Assembly (NCBI GenBank): GCA_052161625.1
Contig: CP197412.1
Source of the DNA: JBKCUI01 sp052161625
Lineage (GTDB): Bacteria > Planctomycetota > Planctomycetia > Pirellulales > Pirellulaceae
DNA length: 64,000 nucleotides
Reading direction: 5' to 3' (one strand)
The first letter of the stretch is position 1. Each line of letters starts with the position of its first letter. The position numbers were made by a program, and so were the translations under genes. The notes beneath the pieces were generated by a model. That model made no database searches, was not told where the DNA came from, and saw only the letters and a program-made list of their open reading frames with translations. This document shows, piece by piece, positions 43,516-51,617 of the stretch.

Positions 43516-44139
43516 CTAGCTAGCCGAATCGGCTGCCTTTTCCTTGCGAATCAACTCGGGCTCCGAAGCTCCCGAGGCTGCAACAGCGGCTTCTTCACCC
43601 GCTGCTACCGCTACCTGAACCACGACAATCGAACCAGGCGTAACGGGCGTCGCTCCCTCGGGAAGCTTCAGCTCGCTGACGTGAATCGACTGGCCCAATT
43701 GCAAATGACTGATGTCGCAATGAATGAACTCTGGAATCTTCGCCGCTGGGCAGCGAATTACGACCTCGTGGGCCACAAATCGCAACTGGCCCGCTGCGGT
43801 CATCGCGCCCGGCGCTTCGCCGTGCAAATGGACTGGCAACGTCACATCCACCGTTTCCGTTTGCGAAACGCGTGCGAAATCGACGTGGATGACATAGTCA
43901 CCCATGCTGCTCCACTGCACCGATCGCAACAAGGCCGTATCGGTCACGGATCCGGTCAAATTGACCAGTTTCGTGCCGTGCTTGATCAGCTTGTTGACCG
44001 TGTCCAATGGCAAGGTCAAGCAAATGTTTTCTTCGCCGTGACCATAGAGAATTGCAGGCACCAAACCCTTTTCTCGGATCTTGATCATTGCACGCGAACC
44101 AACTTGATCGCGTTTCGCTACTTCGATTGTTTCAATCAT
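43516..44139 (-). CDS. rplY: 50S ribosomal protein L25 (CTC/TL5 long form)
   Basis: A 207-residue L25 of the long form. The 5S-rRNA-binding N-terminal domain starts MIETIEVAKRDQVGSRAMIK with VPAILYGHGEENI, and the C-terminal beta domain has LPVHLHGEAPGAMTAAGQL and the LQLGQSIHVSELKLPEGATP segment. The tail is acidic/Ala-rich. ATG 44139 is the natural start. It heads rplY-pth-rpsF-ssb-rplI. Confidence 0.94.
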   Translation of the reverse strand: MIETIEVAKRDQVGSRAMIKIREKGLVPAILYGHGEENICLTLPLDTVNKLIKHGTKLVNLTGSVTDTALLRSVQWSSMGDYVIHVDFARVSQTETVDVTLPVHLHGEAPGAMTAAGQLRFVAHEVVIRCPAAKIPEFIHCDISHLQLGQSIHVSELKLPEGATPVTPGSIVVVQVAVAAGEEAAVAASGASEPELIRKEKAADSAS

Positions 44140-44172
44140 TCCTAAGCTATTCCGGTGCCAAAATAACGACAC

Positions 44173-44190
44173 GCATGGACAAGTCCATGC
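44173..44190. promoter_or_regulatory. 18-bp palindrome in the rplY/groES-like divergent region
   Basis: GCATGGAC-AA-GTCCATGC is a perfect 8-bp inverted repeat with a 2-base centre, followed by AATATAAG. It lies 33 bases before rplY and 134 before the GroES-like gene. The compact symmetry suggests a dimeric repressor site. It does not match the CIRCE element. Confidence 0.5.
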
Positions 44191-44324
44191 AATATAAGTT
44201 TACGATTGCCGCGCGGAGCGGGCGACGTTTTCGTTTGGGGAAAGCCCAGGAGTATGACGAATTTGCCGGTCGACGCAAGTGCAAATGTACTTGTCGATTT
44301 CTGTTCCTCCCCTATGCTGGGGCC

Positions 44325-44651
44325 ATGGCAAAAAAATCTACGAACTTTGATTACATCGAACCCATCGGTTACCGCGTTCTCGTTCGCAAAGACGAGCCAA
44401 AAAGGGAAACTCGCGGAGGGATCGCACTCCCCGACGCAGCAGAAATTCCCACGATTACCGGACGAATCGTTACGATCAGCCAACAGATCGAGCACGACGA
44501 GGATGTGCCCCTGAAGCAGTACGACAAAATCCTTTTTCATCCCAAAAATGCAATACCTGTCGATTTCGAAGTCGACAACCAACTCTATGTGATCCCCGTA
44601 GAAGACGTGGTTGCGGTCTTCCGCAGTAAACCCCCCGCCGATCTCGACTAG
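44325..44651 (+). CDS. GroES-like co-chaperonin
   Basis: A 108-residue Cpn10-fold protein. YIEPIGYRVLVRKDEPKRET then RGGIALPDAAEIPTITGRIV corresponds to the GroES core and mobile loop, and YDKILFHPKNAIPVDFEVDN to the C-terminal strands. It has an N-terminal extension (MAKKSTNFD) and differs from canonical GroES at the ends. No groEL lies nearby, so it is probably an extra GroES-like copy rather than the main co-chaperonin. The start is ATG 44325. Confidence 0.8.
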   Translation: MAKKSTNFDYIEPIGYRVLVRKDEPKRETRGGIALPDAAEIPTITGRIVTISQQIEHDEDVPLKQYDKILFHPKNAIPVDFEVDNQLYVIPVEDVVAVFRSKPPADLD

Positions 44652-44762
44652 GAGATTTCCGCTGGCCGTTTTCTGCTGGCCGACCTTGACTTGAGGGACG
44701 GCCGCGTGAATCCGGGTCGGTCCTCCAGGGGAATCGGTCTTCCAACAGGAACAGGAAAAGCC

Positions 44763-45998
44763 ATGCACTCCCACCCCACAGACGGCAATCGGCGGAGTTG
44801 GATCGCTGCCGCGACGACTCTCTCGGTCCATGCCCTGTCTCTCCGATCGGGAATTGGCAGCCTGTGTGCTCAAGAGCCTTCAACCATTCCGGCGACTCCC
44901 CTCGCCCCCGACGCGGTCCCCACGACTTCCGTCCAGTACCGCGAGAACGGAGAATCCAAATCGGTGCAAGGGGAGTTGGCGGCGGAGCGGGACGGTTTCG
45001 GGCTCCTGGTTCTGGATGCCGATGGGGCGCTGACCGCCATTTCTCCAGAGGAACTGGTTTCCAAAGAGACCCAATCCGGCCCATTGGTACCAACCAAGCC
45101 GCTCGACCTCGGGCAAAAAATGCTGAAATGGATGCCTCCGAACAGCCGTGTTCTCGCCAGCGATCATTTCCTCCTCTGCTACAACACCACGGAAGCCTAC
45201 GCTCGATGGAACGTCGATCTGTACGAACGGCTCTACCGCGGATTCCATCGCTTCTGGAAGTCCAAAGGCTTCGAGCTCACGGCCCCGAGGTTTCCCCTGG
45301 TCTCGCTCATCTTCGAGACCAAAGCGGATTACGTCCGGTATGCAAGCCAAGAATTTCAAGGGGCCGAGAATACCTTCGGATACTACCACCAAGGGACCAA
45401 TCGTCTCGCCTCCTACGACCTGACGGGCGTCGAAGGAATGCTCCCCAGCAATATGCGAGTGAATCGGGATACGTTGGTACAGCAAATCCTGTCTCGCCCA
45501 GAAGCGGAACGGACGGTCGCGACCATCGTCCATGAAGCCTGCCACCAAATCGCTTTCAATTGCGGTCTTCAAACTCGGCTTGGAGCAAGCCCCCTATGGC
45601 TGAGCGAAGGATTGGCGACTTACTTCGAATCCCCCGACTTGACCAGCAAAGGGGGATGGGGAGGAATCGGCAAAATCAATCAGCACAACTACAACAACCT
45701 CGCGCAATACCTCCCCCTCCGTACAGCTGACTCCTTGGCTCTCTTGCTCTCGGACGACAATCGATTGCGAAACGGGGAAACGATGACCCACAGCTACGCA
45801 GAAGCTTGGGGACTTACCCATTTCTTGGTCCAAACCCGCTCCAAAGACTTCGTCAAATACCTTCAGCTCATTCGGGAAATACCTGTCGGAACCCAGCCCT
45901 CTACGCGGGAGCGACTGGAGCTCTTCCGCTCTTGCTTCGGCGAAGACTTGACCAAACTGGATCGCGACTTTCTTCGCCACCTTCAGCGTCTGCGTTAA
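44763..45998 (+). CDS. DUF1570 family putative metallopeptidase
   Basis: A 411-residue exported protein with a signal sequence (residues ~1-38, ending SLCAQ). The core region SDHFLLCYNTTEAYARWNVD, FPLVSLIFETKADYVRYASQ and the zinc-protease-like motif HEACHQIAFN (H-E-x2-H) followed by PLWLSEGLATYFE matches DUF1570. The HEXXH plus a downstream Glu in SEGLA is the layout of gluzincins. No activity is established for the family. A second member lies at 53423-54895. The start is ATG 44763. Confidence 0.85.
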   Translation: MHSHPTDGNRRSWIAAATTLSVHALSLRSGIGSLCAQEPSTIPATPLAPDAVPTTSVQYRENGESKSVQGELAAERDGFGLLVLDADGALTAISPEELVSKETQSGPLVPTKPLDLGQKMLKWMPPNSRVLASDHFLLCYNTTEAYARWNVDLYERLYRGFHRFWKSKGFELTAPRFPLVSLIFETKADYVRYASQEFQGAENTFGYYHQGTNRLASYDLTGVEGMLPSNMRVNRDTLVQQILSRPEAERTVATIVHEACHQIAFNCGLQTRLGASPLWLSEGLATYFESPDLTSKGGWGGIGKINQHNYNNLAQYLPLRTADSLALLLSDDNRLRNGETMTHSYAEAWGLTHFLVQTRSKDFVKYLQLIREIPVGTQPSTRERLELFRSCFGEDLTKLDRDFLRHLQRLR

Positions 45999-46214
45999 CT
46001 CGCCGAGGGGACATCTTGACTTACAGCTCGATGTCACTATTCTCTTGAAACATAGTCTCAATAAGAGACGGCGAAGCCAGCGATTGGATTTTCTTCGGCG
46101 CTTTCGAAGACGAACCTCAGCCAGCCACGTTTGACCGATCCTTCCGAGTGTTCTTGCGTTAGCGGGACGGGAGGAGTCGTGTTGGGTCGATACGTAGCGT
46201 TGGAGAGGGATGAG

Positions 46215-47255
46215 ATGGCTTGCTCAAATCGTGGTGGGGTGAATCGGTCGGAGCGAATGCAAAAAGGCTTCACGTTGGTGGAGTTGCTGGTCGTGATTGC
46301 GATCATCGGAATTTTGGTGGGGTTGTTGCTCCCGGCTGTTCAAGCCGCCCGGGAGGCAGCGCGTCGGATGTCTTGCCAAAACAATCTCAAGCAACTCGGT
46401 TTAGCACTCCACAATTACGAAGGGACGTTCAAATCCTTTCCTCCCTCGACCATTACGTTGGGGGGATCTGCCGGCCAGCCTTGGTCGGGGCAATCGTTCC
46501 TCCTCCCGTTCCTCGAAGGGGATAACACCTTTCGCTTGATCGATTTCTCCATCGGTTACCATACGGCGGGAAACAAAGCGAACTTCCCTCCCAACGGGGT
46601 AGCGACGATCAAGGTTCCTGTGTTGATTTGTCCAAGCGACATCAACGATCGGCAGCGGCTCGACGCCAATGGAATCCCGGAGCACTATCCGCTCTGCTAT
46701 GCGCTGAGCGTCGGTCCGTATTTGGTTTACAACCCGGTCAATCGCGCGGACGGCGGGGCTGCGTTTGCCCCCAACTTGCGATCCCGCGTGGGGGGCTTTA
46801 GCGATGGCCTCAGCAACACGATTGGCATGGCGGAGGTCAAGGCCTTTACGCCTCGCGTGCACGATGCCACGTTGCCGGCGACGGCACCGCTGACCCCCGA
46901 TTCCGTATCCCCTTCGATCAGCGGAGGTGCTTGGTCCGAGTCCAATGGCCACACCGAGTGGGTTTGCGGCCGAGCGATCCATACTGGATTCACAACCACT
47001 TTTTCACCGAACACGCGAGTCCCGCATGTGGTTAACGGACGGACCTTTGACTTCGACGTTTCGAGCAGTCGAGAGGGTAGGGATCAGACCTCCACCACGT
47101 ATGCCGTCATCACGTCGCGCAGCTACCACACCGGCGTGGTGAACACGCTGATGATGGATGGTTCGGTGCAATCGATTTCTTCCAACATTGAGTTGCCTGT
47201 CTGGAGGGCACTCGGAACCCGTGCAGGTGGAGAAGCCAACACGTTCTACCAGTAA
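46215..47255 (+). CDS. DUF1559 protein with type IV prepilin-like N-terminus
   Basis: A 346-residue protein. KGFTLVELLVVIAIIGILVG then LLLPAVQAAREAARRMSCQN is a type IV prepilin/pseudopilin leader and helix. The DUF1559 domain follows: NNLKQLGLALHNYEGTFKSF, VLICPSDINDRQ, SDGLSNTIGMAE and the C-terminal HTGVVNTLMMDGSVQSIS, the H-x9-DG motif. Such proteins occur in large numbers in Planctomycetes; their role is unknown, with secretion or pseudopilus-like assembly inferred. ATG 46215 has GAGAGGGA upstream; ATG 46257 (MQKGFT) is the alternative. Confidence 0.92.
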   Translation: MACSNRGGVNRSERMQKGFTLVELLVVIAIIGILVGLLLPAVQAAREAARRMSCQNNLKQLGLALHNYEGTFKSFPPSTITLGGSAGQPWSGQSFLLPFLEGDNTFRLIDFSIGYHTAGNKANFPPNGVATIKVPVLICPSDINDRQRLDANGIPEHYPLCYALSVGPYLVYNPVNRADGGAAFAPNLRSRVGGFSDGLSNTIGMAEVKAFTPRVHDATLPATAPLTPDSVSPSISGGAWSESNGHTEWVCGRAIHTGFTTTFSPNTRVPHVVNGRTFDFDVSSSREGRDQTSTTYAVITSRSYHTGVVNTLMMDGSVQSISSNIELPVWRALGTRAGGEANTFYQ

Positions 47256-47258
47256 ACA

Positions 47259-47301
47259 ACGCGAGCCTCGCACGACGTGGTTCGCTCGGCGTGGCTCGCG
47301 T
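47259..47301. terminator. Hairpin between convergent genes
   Basis: ACGCGAGCC at 47259-47267 pairs perfectly with GGCTCGCGT at 47293-47301 across a 25-base loop that can itself partly pair. It lies between the DUF1559 and CocE-like gene stops. The long loop makes this a moderate call. Confidence 0.5.
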
Positions 47302-47323
47302 CTTGTGTGTGAGATCGGATGGC

Positions 47324-49159
47324 CTAATTCGAGCTCGATACGATCGGCAGGGTGAGCTCGCTTTGGTCTAGATCGATCGTGAGTTCAGTACCTGGCTCCT
47401 GCCAAAGGGTGAAATCCCGGTCGCTGGCGAAGAGCATCAATCCGATGCTTTGGCCGGCGGGGATGATTTGATCCTCGGGTTGCAAATCGAACTCGACGGT
47501 CCGAAATTCGCCAGGTACCAACGGCTCCTCTTTCTCCATCGACTTCGCGTTTTTGGGATCGGCCCATCCACGAGTGATCACGTCATCGGTGATCTGTTTG
47601 CTTCCCGTCCAAGGGAGCGCGACGAGCCAGACCGACAAGCAAGCCGACGGTTTGTTCGAGGCGACGCGCAAGCGAATTCTCGGGGTGCCAGATATGTGGA
47701 TTTCCTTCTCCAGGGTCTTGGTGGAATAGATCAGCCGGTGATTGGACCATTCGGCTTGGGCGAGAGCAGAGCCGGGGAAGGAGAAGTTATCGATCAGTGT
47801 TTCCGCCCCTTGGCTCATGACAGGAACAATCCGATTTCCATTTGCGTTTCGGTCATTGCGCACGAGTGCACCGGAGCTGATGCCTCCTTTTTCCAATCGG
47901 AACGATATGGGTTTGGAATCGGGGTGTGGGTAGTTGGCGTACGACTCGGGTTCGTCGCGTGGCTTTCCTTCGCGGACGATGCGCACAGGTGGATCTTTTT
48001 CCACTTCGTTCTGGATGTTGTAGAGATAGCGAGTGAACCATCGGTTCATTTGCGAAACGGGGGGCTGGCCGCCATGTCCTCCTTGGTGCATGTACAGTTG
48101 TGTTGGCAATCCCTTGGCTTTGACCGCTTCGTAAATACGAATGCTGTGTTCAGGCATGACGTTCCAATCGTTGAAGGCATGGGCCATCAGCATGGCAGCC
48201 TTCATGGGGCCCAACTCATGCAAGTAGTCTCGTTCTTTCCAGAACGCGTTGTAATTCCCGTCTTTGCGATCGAACTCCTTCAACATTCCCTTGTCGCGGA
48301 CTTCGCAGTCGCAGTAGTCCCTGCGATCGGGATTGCCACTGTTGATGAAGTCGTAAAGGACATCGATATCTTCACCGATGTAACCCCCTGGATGCCGGAC
48401 CAGACCATAGGAGCGGTAGTAGTGATAGTAGGAAGTATTCGGAGCGACCGGGATGATCGCTTCCAGTCCCTCCACACCGGTGGTCGCAGCCGCCAGCGCG
48501 AGCGTTCCGTTGTACGACGTTCCCGTCATTCCTACTTTACAGGTCGACCAGTAGGCCTTTACTTCTTCGTCGCCATCGGGAGTGGTGTATCCCTTGGTAC
48601 GGCCGTTGAGCCAATCGATGACTGCTTTGGGAGCGAGCGATTCATTGTCGCCGCCGACCGTTGGACAGCCTTGCGAGAGCCCGGTGCCTGGGGAGGAGGA
48701 GTGCACGACGGCAAAACCGCGAGGCACCCATTCTTTTAGGTGATCGCGAGAGAGAACTGGACGGAGGCTTCGTTGTTCGATCTTCGGTGCATCTTCGTGT
48801 TTTGGCGGTTCGGTTCCAATTTGCTGTTTCGGGTTCCACATGTGTTTGGAGTCGTTGGAACCCATGCCAGCGTAGTAGGGGCTGGATTGGTAAATGACCG
48901 GGACCTTGAGCTTTTCCGAATCGGTTTGTGCGGGGCGGGTGACGGCGACGTGCATTCGGTCTTTTTTCCCGTCTCCGTCGGAATCAAAAGGAGCTTCGAC
49001 CCAAAGGTCGTGTTGGACCCAGTCCTTGGCAAACGCGTCGACGACTTGAGCTTCTCCGTTCTCAAAGCGGGGGAGAGCGGGCTGCTGCGCGGACAAGGGA
49101 ATCGCGGGTGCCGAAAGGGTGGCCAAGCAAACGTAAAGAGGAAGCGATTGGGTCTTCAA
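47324..49159 (-). CDS. CocE/NonD family serine hydrolase (X-Pro dipeptidyl-peptidase S15-like)
   Basis: A 611-residue exported alpha/beta hydrolase. The nucleophile elbow is GMTGTSYNGTLALAA (GTSYNG with the Ser). The acid lies in HAFNDWNVMPEH and the His in MHQGGHGG. A C-terminal jellyroll with LRVASNKPSACLSVWLVALP is typical of PepX/CocE proteins, which cleave X-Pro peptides or esters. No ATG fits. TTG 49159 has AGAGG seven bases upstream and opens a signal peptide (LKTQSLPLYVCLATLSA, cleaved near PLSAQQ). The longer ORF to 49453 would overlap the sigma gene. Confidence 0.88.
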   Translation of the reverse strand: MKTQSLPLYVCLATLSAPAIPLSAQQPALPRFENGEAQVVDAFAKDWVQHDLWVEAPFDSDGDGKKDRMHVAVTRPAQTDSEKLKVPVIYQSSPYYAGMGSNDSKHMWNPKQQIGTEPPKHEDAPKIEQRSLRPVLSRDHLKEWVPRGFAVVHSSSPGTGLSQGCPTVGGDNESLAPKAVIDWLNGRTKGYTTPDGDEEVKAYWSTCKVGMTGTSYNGTLALAAATTGVEGLEAIIPVAPNTSYYHYYRSYGLVRHPGGYIGEDIDVLYDFINSGNPDRRDYCDCEVRDKGMLKEFDRKDGNYNAFWKERDYLHELGPMKAAMLMAHAFNDWNVMPEHSIRIYEAVKAKGLPTQLYMHQGGHGGQPPVSQMNRWFTRYLYNIQNEVEKDPPVRIVREGKPRDEPESYANYPHPDSKPISFRLEKGGISSGALVRNDRNANGNRIVPVMSQGAETLIDNFSFPGSALAQAEWSNHRLIYSTKTLEKEIHISGTPRIRLRVASNKPSACLSVWLVALPWTGSKQITDDVITRGWADPKNAKSMEKEEPLVPGEFRTVEFDLQPEDQIIPAGQSIGLMLFASDRDFTLWQEPGTELTIDLDQSELTLPIVSSSN

Positions 49160-49384
49160 GGGGACGCCTCTGGGGATGGAGTCGATTCGGTTACGGGGCG
49201 AGAGGACGGCAAAAGTATAGTGGATGGTGGGGAATCGGGCACGGAATCTAAAATCGAGATGTTGCCCTGGAGTGCACCACTTGGAAAAGATTTTGAGAAT
49301 CTCTCGGCAACGGCTGTAATCCAGGAGTGCTAGGCTGTCTGTTTGTAGTGGGGTGCATTTCACGACTCGCCAACCAAAACAGCC

Positions 49385-50020
49385 ATGATCGATACCCGAG
49401 AAAGTTTGCTCATACGACTCCGCGACCGGCAGGACCGGGATGCTTGGGAGCAATTCATCGAAATCTATCGACCTTTCCTATTCCGGTTGGCTCGGGTGCG
49501 GGGCTTCCAAGAAGCGGATGCTAGCGACTTGGTCCAAGAGGTCTTCCTCGCCGTTTCCAAGAAAGTGCACGAGTTTATCCCCGACCCCGAGCGAGGAAAG
49601 TTCCGAGCTTGGTTGGGAACGATCGCCCGCAATGCCATGATTCACTTCCTAACCCGTCGCCAGTACAAACCGACGGCCCCGATCCAGTCCCTCTCGGAGC
49701 AACTCGAGGAGTTTGCCGATCCGATGGGGTTCAGCGCTGAAATCAGCGCAATGTTCGATTTGGAATACCGACGCGAGCTTTTTCAGGTGGCGGGACAGCG
49801 GGTGCAACTCCGCGTCCACGCAAACACGTGGAAGGCGTTTCATCGTTCGGCGGTGGAAGGCGTGGACCCGGAGATGGTCGGCCGTGAGCTAGGCATGACC
49901 CCCGGCGCGGTTCTGGTGGCCAAGTGTCGCGTTATCGCGAAGCTTCGCAATGAAGTGAAACGATTGGAGGAATCGTCTTCGTCTGCATATTCCCTGTCCC
50001 CATCCCCCCATCAGGAATGA
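49385..50020 (+). CDS. ECF-family RNA polymerase sigma factor
   Basis: A 211-residue ECF factor of the type common in Planctomycetes. Region 2 is seen in DRQDRDAWEQFIEIYRPFLF, EADASDLVQEVFLAVSKKVH and KFRAWLGTIARNAMIHFLTR. Region 4 is seen in WKAFHRSAVEGVDPEMVGRE and LGMTPGAVLVAKCRVIAKLR. It starts with ATG 49385, and its stop lies seven bases before the kinase gene, so the two form an operon. The divergent CocE-like gene begins 225 bases away. Confidence 0.93.
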   Translation: MIDTRESLLIRLRDRQDRDAWEQFIEIYRPFLFRLARVRGFQEADASDLVQEVFLAVSKKVHEFIPDPERGKFRAWLGTIARNAMIHFLTRRQYKPTAPIQSLSEQLEEFADPMGFSAEISAMFDLEYRRELFQVAGQRVQLRVHANTWKAFHRSAVEGVDPEMVGRELGMTPGAVLVAKCRVIAKLRNEVKRLEESSSSAYSLSPSPHQE

Positions 50021-50027
50021 TTGTTCG

Positions 50028-51569
50028 ATGTCCCAAGCCATCCACGTGAGCGACGAGCAGCTTCGGATGCTGCTGACCGAAGTCGATGAGACGGGCGAGA
50101 CGGCTTTCGCTGCCTCGCATGTGGAGTCGTGCGAGCATTGTCAGAACCGGCTGAACCAGTTTCTGTCCAGCGACGAGGTCTGCGTCGAAGCGGCTCAGCT
50201 ACTTCCAGGGGGATCCGAGTTCCTCCCCTCGCCGCGGCTCGACGCGACAGCCTCGTTTGAGAAGCGAGAAGCAGGAGGTCCAGCGTCAGTCAAGGACGAG
50301 TACTCGTCCCAAGAGATCGACGACCGAGAATTGCTATCCCCCTCTCATCCCGAAATGCTGGGGCGGATCGGTCGATATGAGATCGAACGTCGACTCGGTT
50401 CGGGTGGGATGGGTGTCGTCTATAAAGGGTTCGACACCGAACTGAATCGCTCGGTTGCGATCAAGGTCCTCGCGCCGCACTTGGCGACCAACGGCCCTGC
50501 GAGGCAGCGCTTCGGCAGGGAATCGCGGGCCATCGCGGCGGTCGTGCATGAGCATGTCGTCGCCATCCACAACGTCGAATCCAGCGGGCCTCATCCTTAT
50601 CTGGTGATGCAGTATGTCCCTGGCGAGTCGCTGCAATCCCGAATCGAACGAGATGGCCCCCTCTCGGTCGAGGAGATCCTGCGCATCGGCATGCAAACGG
50701 CGAGCGGTTTGGCAGCTGCCCACGAGCAAGGCATCGTGCATCGCGATGTCAAACCAGCCAATATTCTTCTCGAAGCCGGCCTGGAACGGGTGCTTCTGAC
50801 CGACTTCGGGCTAGCTCGAACCGCCGACGACGCCAGTCTCACCCAAACAGGAATCGTAGCCGGTACGCCTCACTACATGTCGCCCGAGCAAGCCAACGGG
50901 GAGGCAATCGATCATCGGTCCGATCTTTTCAGCCTGGGGTCCGTTTTGTATTTCATCGCCACCGGCCATCCTCCCTTTCGGGCTGACCGTGCGATGGGAG
51001 TGCTGCATCGCATTTGCCATCATCCCCATCGCCCTGTTTGGCAATCGAATCCTCAGCTGCCAGACTCCCTCTGCTATTTGATCGATCAGCTACTCGAGAA
51101 ACGCCCCAACAAACGACCCGGGAACGCCAGCGAAGTCAAAGAACGAATGCTCAAGATGCTGCAACGGACCTACGTTCAACGCCCGGGCCTTTGGACGCGA
51201 TGCAAACGAACGCTCTATCGCCACCGCAGACCGATGGGGGCTGTCGGAGTGCTGGGGGCCGTTTCCTTGATTGCTTTCGCTGCATTTCTAGCACTCGGGG
51301 GCAACGGGTTGTTGCGATCGGATGCAGGGAACCCTGCCGGTCCTTCGATCCCGCAACCCATCGTTCCCGAGCCTCCCTCTACCTCTGAAATGCCCCCCAT
51401 TGAGGAACCTCCTGTTCCAGTTCAGGTGGAAAAGCTCAGCGATCTACCGACCGATCTACAGCAAACGTTGCAAAGCTGGATGAGTGACTCTCTGGAGTTT
51501 CAGCAAGAGATTGATCGGATTCAACGAAAAATCGATTCTTACGAGAACCGATTCGAACGCAATCGATAG
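50028..51569 (+). CDS. Membrane Ser/Thr protein kinase with N-terminal anti-sigma-type zinc motif
   Basis: A 513-residue protein. Residues 31-38 carry H-x3-C-x2-C (HVESCEHC), the zinc motif of ZAS anti-sigma factors. Residues ~117-375 are a Hanks-type kinase: GSGGMGVVYKG, catalytic Lys146 in VAIK, HRDVKPAN with Asp240, DFG at 259-261 and GTPHYMSPEQA. A membrane helix (AVGVLGAVSLIAFAAFLALG, residues ~404-424) leads to a Pro-rich linker and a coiled coil outside. It starts seven bases after the ECF gene, so it may both bind and phosphorylate within that pathway. AGGA precedes ATG 50028. Confidence 0.93.
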   Translation: MSQAIHVSDEQLRMLLTEVDETGETAFAASHVESCEHCQNRLNQFLSSDEVCVEAAQLLPGGSEFLPSPRLDATASFEKREAGGPASVKDEYSSQEIDDRELLSPSHPEMLGRIGRYEIERRLGSGGMGVVYKGFDTELNRSVAIKVLAPHLATNGPARQRFGRESRAIAAVVHEHVVAIHNVESSGPHPYLVMQYVPGESLQSRIERDGPLSVEEILRIGMQTASGLAAAHEQGIVHRDVKPANILLEAGLERVLLTDFGLARTADDASLTQTGIVAGTPHYMSPEQANGEAIDHRSDLFSLGSVLYFIATGHPPFRADRAMGVLHRICHHPHRPVWQSNPQLPDSLCYLIDQLLEKRPNKRPGNASEVKERMLKMLQRTYVQRPGLWTRCKRTLYRHRRPMGAVGVLGAVSLIAFAAFLALGGNGLLRSDAGNPAGPSIPQPIVPEPPSTSEMPPIEEPPVPVQVEKLSDLPTDLQQTLQSWMSDSLEFQQEIDRIQRKIDSYENRFERNR

Positions 51570-51582
51570 AACGCAATCGATA
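51555..51582. repeat. 14-bp tandem repeat spanning the kinase stop codon
   Basis: GAACGCAATCGATA occurs at 51555-51568 and 51569-51582, with a partial third copy (GAACG). The stop TAG (51567-51569) straddles the boundary of the first two units. Confidence 0.9.
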
Positions 51583-51617
51583 GAACGAACCAAATTCCCC
51601 ACTAAGGAGATGATGAG

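Noticed and set aside
47450..48739. 429-residue open frame on the plus strand
   Set aside because: It is antisense to the CocE-like hydrolase, whose catalytic motifs are intact; no family features were seen.
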